DNA of 8,089 nt from Desulfobulbaceae bacterium (lineage in GTDB: Bacteria; Desulfobacterota; Desulfobulbia; Desulfobulbales; SURF-16): contig JANTGB010000090.1 in NCBI GenBank assembly GCA_024763115.1, forward strand, positions 1 to 8,089. The letters run 5' to 3'. The translations under genes and the position numbers were made by a program. The number at the start of each line of letters is the position of its first letter. The first letter of the stretch is position 1. Below, piece after piece: positions 5,657 through 8,089 of this stretch. Under the pieces are notes generated by a model. That model had not been told where the DNA came from. It was given only the letters and a program-made list of their open reading frames with translations, and did not search any database.

Positions 5657-7086
5657 TATTTTTTTCCCGTAAGCGTCTCATTTCCCAGCACATACTCAGC
5701 AAACAGGGCATAGGCCAAACTGACGGCAGCGCCAAGAATAATGCCGACAAGGATATTAAGCTTTTTTCTGGGTTTGACGGGCTTTATCGGCATTATTGGT
5801 TTTTCAATAACAACAACATTGGCCATTTTACGATTATCCATGGCATTATCAACCATGTTTTCTTCCAGCTTTACCATAAAATTCTTATAGCTTTCTTCCG
5901 TAATATCAACCTGAACCTGCAAGCGTTTTAATTTTATTTCTTTTTCAGATAATTCCTGCAGGCGATTTTTTAACAATTCCAACTCATTATTGATTGCAAT
6001 ATTTTTAGCCAGCTGAGAGTTAAACGCAACCTCGGCATCAATCTGCTCTTTTGCCAGCTCCTGATAAATAACATTTTTTCCGGTTCGGACATTTTTTTCA
6101 CTGTTTTCATCAGCATCCGCCAGGAACTCACGCACCAGCTCTATTTTCTTCGATACCTCCCTTAGAAGCCTGCTATCCTCGGTATATTTATCTCTGATCT
6201 CATTTTCTTTTAATTTAAACTCCAGGAGTTTTCGCCGAGCATCATTAATATTTTTTTCCTGAGTTGATTGAACAAAAAGGCTCACATTTTCAGGAACGTT
6301 TTCCAGTTCCTCCTGCAGTGAAGCCATTTTATCCTGCAGAGCCACAGTATGGGTTTTGCCCTTTATCAATAAAGTTTTCAGATCAACAAGCTGCTGAACA
6401 AGAAACCTGCGCTGCTCATCAAGGGAATAAATCTGATTTTCCTGTTTAAATGTTTTCAATTCATCCTGGCAATCCTGTAACTTCCGCCTGTACTCCTCAA
6501 CCTGTCGGCGGAGGAATTCACCCTGGGGATTTTTAAAAATAGCCAGATGTTTTTCCTTAAAAAGCTCAGTGAGCAGCTTTACCGCCTCTACTGCCGCCGC
6601 CGGATCTTTATGTTCAAAAGAAACAGCGATAACATTTGAGCCTTTAATATGTTCAACACTCAAATCTTTCCTGAATCTATCAATTGCCTTGCGAATCTTA
6701 TTTTCCTTTTTATCGTCGGAGACAAGACCGGGATAAAGATTTTTTAAACCAAGTTCATTGATAACTTTTTCTATAAGTTCACTGCTGCGGAATATCTCGA
6801 TCTCGGTGTTGATTATTTCCTCACTGTTAAATGCTAAAGATGGCCGCACCGCCTCCTTATCAACCTTGCCCACAGGGTGATATATGTATTCCCGGCCATA
6901 TTTGATCATAACGCTTGAGACTATTTTATAAACAGGGGTCTGTAAAATCGTTATGATGGTAACGGCAACAACAATAACACTGAAAATCAACGCCATTCTG
7001 CTTTTATGCTTCCAGAATACGGTAATTAAATCATGCAGACTGTTTTCGCCTTCATGCTGTTCAAGAAATGAAGTCAGTTTATCCAT
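5656..7086 (-). CDS. Wzz/GumC-like polysaccharide chain-length determinant
   Basis: A 476-residue inner-membrane polysaccharide co-polymerase. It has a first transmembrane segment at about 31-49, the periplasmic Wzz domain beginning PVYKIVSSVMI (51-61), long charged coiled-coil stretches over about 190-410, the Wzz-type proline-rich motif EKPIMPIKPVKP (428-439) and a second transmembrane segment at about 443-465. The short cytoplasmic tail ends 11 residues later, so it lacks the fused tyrosine-kinase domain of Wzc; any BY-kinase would be encoded elsewhere. Role: controls polymer length and connects the inner-membrane machinery to the OPX lipoprotein encoded next. No good ribosome site adjoins the ATG at 7086; the nearest purine-rich run, GGTGAGTAG, ends about 14 bases upstream. 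First gene after a 1-kb gene-free region, so probably the operon head. Confidence 0.9.
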   Translation of the reverse strand: MDKLTSFLEQHEGENSLHDLITVFWKHKSRMALIFSVIVVAVTIITILQTPVYKIVSSVMIKYGREYIYHPVGKVDKEAVRPSLAFNSEEIINTEIEIFRSSELIEKVINELGLKNLYPGLVSDDKKENKIRKAIDRFRKDLSVEHIKGSNVIAVSFEHKDPAAAVEAVKLLTELFKEKHLAIFKNPQGEFLRRQVEEYRRKLQDCQDELKTFKQENQIYSLDEQRRFLVQQLVDLKTLLIKGKTHTVALQDKMASLQEELENVPENVSLFVQSTQEKNINDARRKLLEFKLKENEIRDKYTEDSRLLREVSKKIELVREFLADADENSEKNVRTGKNVIYQELAKEQIDAEVAFNSQLAKNIAINNELELLKNRLQELSEKEIKLKRLQVQVDITEESYKNFMVKLEENMVDNAMDNRKMANVVVIEKPIMPIKPVKPRKKLNILVGIILGAAVSLAYALFAEYVLGNETLTGKK

Positions 7087-7094
7087 TAAAAAAT

Positions 7095-7105
7095 GTAACT
7101 ACTCA
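7095..7105 (-). repeat. Copy of GTAACYRTTCA-type motif at the wzz start
   Basis: GTAACTACTCA on the plus strand, followed by CCGGGG, matches 7970-7980 (GTAACCGTTCA then CCAGGG). It lies 9 bp upstream of the wzz-like ATG. Related copies are at 7686, 7731, 7970 and 8015. Confidence 0.4.
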
Positions 7106-7127
7106 CCGGGGTAGTGATTAATTTTCC

Positions 7128-7157
7128 TATATAAAAAATTTAAGAACTCTTAACCAA
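7128..7157 (-). promoter_or_regulatory. Weak candidate sigma-70 promoter for the wzz-like gene
   Basis: On the minus strand, TTGGTT (7157-7152) and TATATA (7133-7128) are 18 bp apart in AT-rich sequence, which would place the transcript start about 35 bases before the ATG. The -35 match is only three of six, so this is a suggestion. Confidence 0.2.
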
Positions 7158-7291
7158 AGCTCATTATTACACTGCAATACATTATTTTTCCAAAACACTC
7201 AATCTATTTAACTTAACAATAAAACAGCCATGCTACATATAACATACTTAGCGGATTCAGGAAATTTTTTTTTAAAATAAACTCACCGAAA

Positions 7292-7314
7292 AATTATCCT
7301 TAAGTAATTATCCT
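7292..7314. repeat. Direct repeat AATTATCCT, 14-bp period
   Basis: AATTATCCT occurs at 7292-7300 and again at 7306-7314, separated by TAAGT. It is about 205 bp upstream of the wzz-like start. Paired 9-mers near one-and-a-half helical turns apart could be a regulator site, but no factor is recognised. Confidence 0.4.
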
Positions 7315-7394
7315 ACAAAATACAGGCGCACCATTTTTACTTTTCGACAATACCAAGGGCCATTTCATCTGTTTATGGGGGATTTGCCAAGATA

Positions 7395-7574
7395 AGGGTT
7401 TACTCAAAAATAAATTAGTAGAGATAAGGTGTAATATGGACATTTAGAGAAGTGATCTGATTGCATGCAACCGCAGGCGTAGCAGGGCTACGTTGAGGAT
7501 TGCCTAATTGCAGATCGCTTTACTAAATGTTCGGATTGCGCCTCGGAATGTGAAGTTATTTTTGAGTAAGCCCT
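7395..7574. repeat. 180-bp nested inverted-repeat element
   Basis: The outer 19-bp arms, AGGGTTTACTCAAAAATAA (7395-7413) and the complement at 7556-7574, differ at one position. Inside, ACATTTAG with GATCTG (about 7440-7461) mirrors CAGATC with CTAAATGT (about 7511-7530). The centre holds GCGTAGC and GCTACG around a two- to three-base gap near 7480-7493. It is built like the element at 897-1090 and shares TCAAAAATAA in an arm. There is no open frame or transposase, so it looks like a non-autonomous palindromic element. Confidence 0.75.
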
Positions 7575-7608
7575 AAGGCCCCACATGGGTTTTTAACAAT
7601 TTGCGGTG

Positions 7609-7643
7609 AAAAAGTTGACAATTTTCCAGGTTGCAACTTTTTT
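7609..7643 (+). repeat. AT-rich hairpin with T-run
   Basis: AAAAAGTTG (7609-7617) pairs with CAACTTTTT (7634-7642) around a 16-base loop. A T-run forms the 3' side on the plus strand, as in a weak terminator, but the stem has only two G-C pairs and no plus-strand gene precedes it. Confidence 0.35.
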
Positions 7644-7685
7644 ATATTGCAAAGGGCGAAGAAGGCTGATAGTTTTACTGAATTT

Positions 7686-7741
7686 GTAACTATTCAACTT
7701 GAGAGCGGAAATTAACGAAAATCACCGAATGTAACTGTTCA
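7686..7741. repeat. Two GTAACTRTTCA motifs 45 bp apart
   Basis: GTAACTATTCA (7686-7696) and GTAACTGTTCA (7731-7741) differ at one of 11 bases, with starts exactly 45 bp apart. The same spacing recurs for the pair at 7970 and 8015. Confidence 0.5.
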
Positions 7742-7757
7742 AATGTGCTTTAGCTGT

Positions 7758-7822
7758 GCCCGAACAGGCCGGCGCAGCATACTAATGCAGCATACTAATT
7801 ATGTAAGACAGATTGTTCGGGC
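7758..7822. repeat. Inverted repeat GCCCGAACA enclosing a 13-bp tandem duplication
   Basis: GCCCGAACA (7758-7766) and TGTTCGGGC (7814-7822) form a perfect 9-bp stem. In the 47-base loop, GCAGCATACTAAT occurs twice, head to tail and without a mismatch, at 7774-7786 and 7787-7799. The exact match suggests a recent duplication, for example by replication slippage. Confidence 0.75.
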
Positions 7823-7831
7823 CCGGATGAA

Positions 7832-7843
7832 GTGCAGCTGCAC
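7832..7843. repeat. 12-bp palindrome GTGCAGCTGCAC
   Basis: A perfect palindrome just beyond the GCCCGAACA inverted repeat. It could be part of the same decayed element or a protein site; nothing more can be said. Confidence 0.45.
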
Positions 7844-7930
7844 AGTTGCCTGAATTTTTAAATTAACTCGTGCTTTATTCCATTTTTTACCGTGATGGAC
7901 AAAATTTAAGTATCGGACTGATGCCCCATC

Positions 7931-7944
7931 CCGGCGAAAGCCGG
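7931..7944. repeat. Small GNRA-loop hairpin CCGGC-GAAA-GCCGG
   Basis: A 5-bp perfect GC stem closed by a GAAA tetraloop, in CATCCCGGCGAAAGCCGG. It resembles the short CCCGCGAAAGCGGG-type dispersed hairpins common in proteobacterial spacers. No T-run follows, so it is not called a terminator. Confidence 0.55.
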
Positions 7945-7964
7945 ATTGAGCGCTGCATTAAGTT

Positions 7965-8032
7965 ATATGGTAACCGTTCACCAGGGCACCATATTTACGA
8001 TAACCTTCAGTCCTGTAAGTGTTTACCAGTGC
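7965..8032. repeat. Degenerate direct repeat, 45-bp period, with an inverted ATATGGT pair
   Basis: GTAACCGTTCACCAGGGC (7970-7987) and GTAAGTGTTTACCAGTGC (8015-8032) match at 14 of 18 positions and start 45 bp apart. The first copy is nested in the inverted pair ATATGGT (7965-7971) and ACCATAT (7988-7994). Confidence 0.5.
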
Positions 8033-8047
8033 CTTAGATTCGTTCGT

Positions 8048-8089
8048 TTGGGACTTCGAAGCATACTTGTGCTATTCGAGAAGGCCCAA
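8048..8089. repeat. Imperfect hairpin cut by the right window edge
   Basis: TTGGGACTTCGAAGCA at 8048-8063 mirrors TGCTATTCGAGAAGGCCCAA at 8070-8089 with small bulges, centred near 8066. The arms probably continue outside: the bases before the left arm are ATTCGTTCGT. Confidence 0.6.

Larger units (their letters stand above)
7087..8089. other. Gene-free repeat-rich region upstream of the wzz-like gene
   Basis: About 1 kb with no open frame over 60 codons in any frame and no tRNA or rRNA recognised. Positions 7087-7390 are strongly AT-rich and may hold the operon promoter. Positions 7395-8089 carry successive inverted and direct repeats, listed separately. The right edge cuts into a further palindrome. 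Confidence 0.75.

Noticed and set aside
7087..7130. JUMPstart/ops element (GGCGGTAG) expected before some EPS operons
   Set aside because: The nearest sequence, GGTGAGTAG, does not match the ops core well enough.
7347..7362. Sigma-54-like site on the minus strand (TGGCCC then TTG)
   Set aside because: The distance between the GG and the downstream T-rich element is off by one base and the -12 GC is missing.
7615..7640. Perfect -35 box TTGACA on the plus strand
   Set aside because: No -10 box at 16-18 bp (TATATT is 22 bp away) and no plus-strand gene downstream.
7686..8032. Possible CRISPR array because of repeated units with equal spacing
   Set aside because: The repeats are short, degenerate, only two per cluster, and no cas gene is present.

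Overview
This window looks like part of an extracellular polysaccharide (capsule or EPS) locus from a Gram-negative bacterium. An outer-membrane-type export lipoprotein and a Wzz-type inner-membrane protein imply a double membrane. The moderate GC content (mid-40s % by eye, falling in the spacers) and the many palindromic intergenic repeats remind me of Desulfobacterota (former Deltaproteobacteria). That placement is an impression, not something the sequence proves. All seven recognisable genes lie on the minus strand, so transcription runs from high to low coordinates.

Reading in the direction of transcription: positions 8089-7087 hold about 1 kb with no gene, packed with inverted and direct repeats and becoming AT-rich just before the first gene. 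Next come a Wzz/GumC-like chain-length determinant (7086-5656) and a Wza-like export lipoprotein (5656-4841), which overlap by one base (TAATG). A 462-bp spacer (4840-4379) carries a heptanucleotide inverted repeat and a copy of a dispersed repeat. A tight four-gene block follows: acyl carrier protein (4378-4073, GTG start), short-chain dehydrogenase (4070-3369), AMP-forming acyl ligase (3362-2013) and a GNAT-like acyltransferase (2002-1136), with gaps of 2, 6 and 10 bp. A 303-bp spacer holds a nested 194-bp inverted repeat and a possible terminator. Last is the 5' part of a polysaccharide deacetylase gene (832 to beyond position 1).

How the genes may work together (inference): the Wzz-like and Wza-like proteins form the periplasm-spanning export route for a polymer. 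The ligase activates a carboxylic acid and could load the carrier protein, the dehydrogenase could reduce or oxidise the bound acyl group, and the GNAT-like enzyme could transfer it to an amino group on the sugar. The deacetylase would trim N-acetyl groups, perhaps exposing such amines. No glycosyltransferase, flippase, polymerase or exosortase gene is visible, so the polymer cannot be named.

The most unusual features are the repeats. All three intergenic gaps contain palindromic elements, and the ACP-to-GNAT cassette is bracketed by two directly oriented copies of one repeat family (1031-1081 and 4757-4805), which suggests the cassette was gained or moved as a unit.
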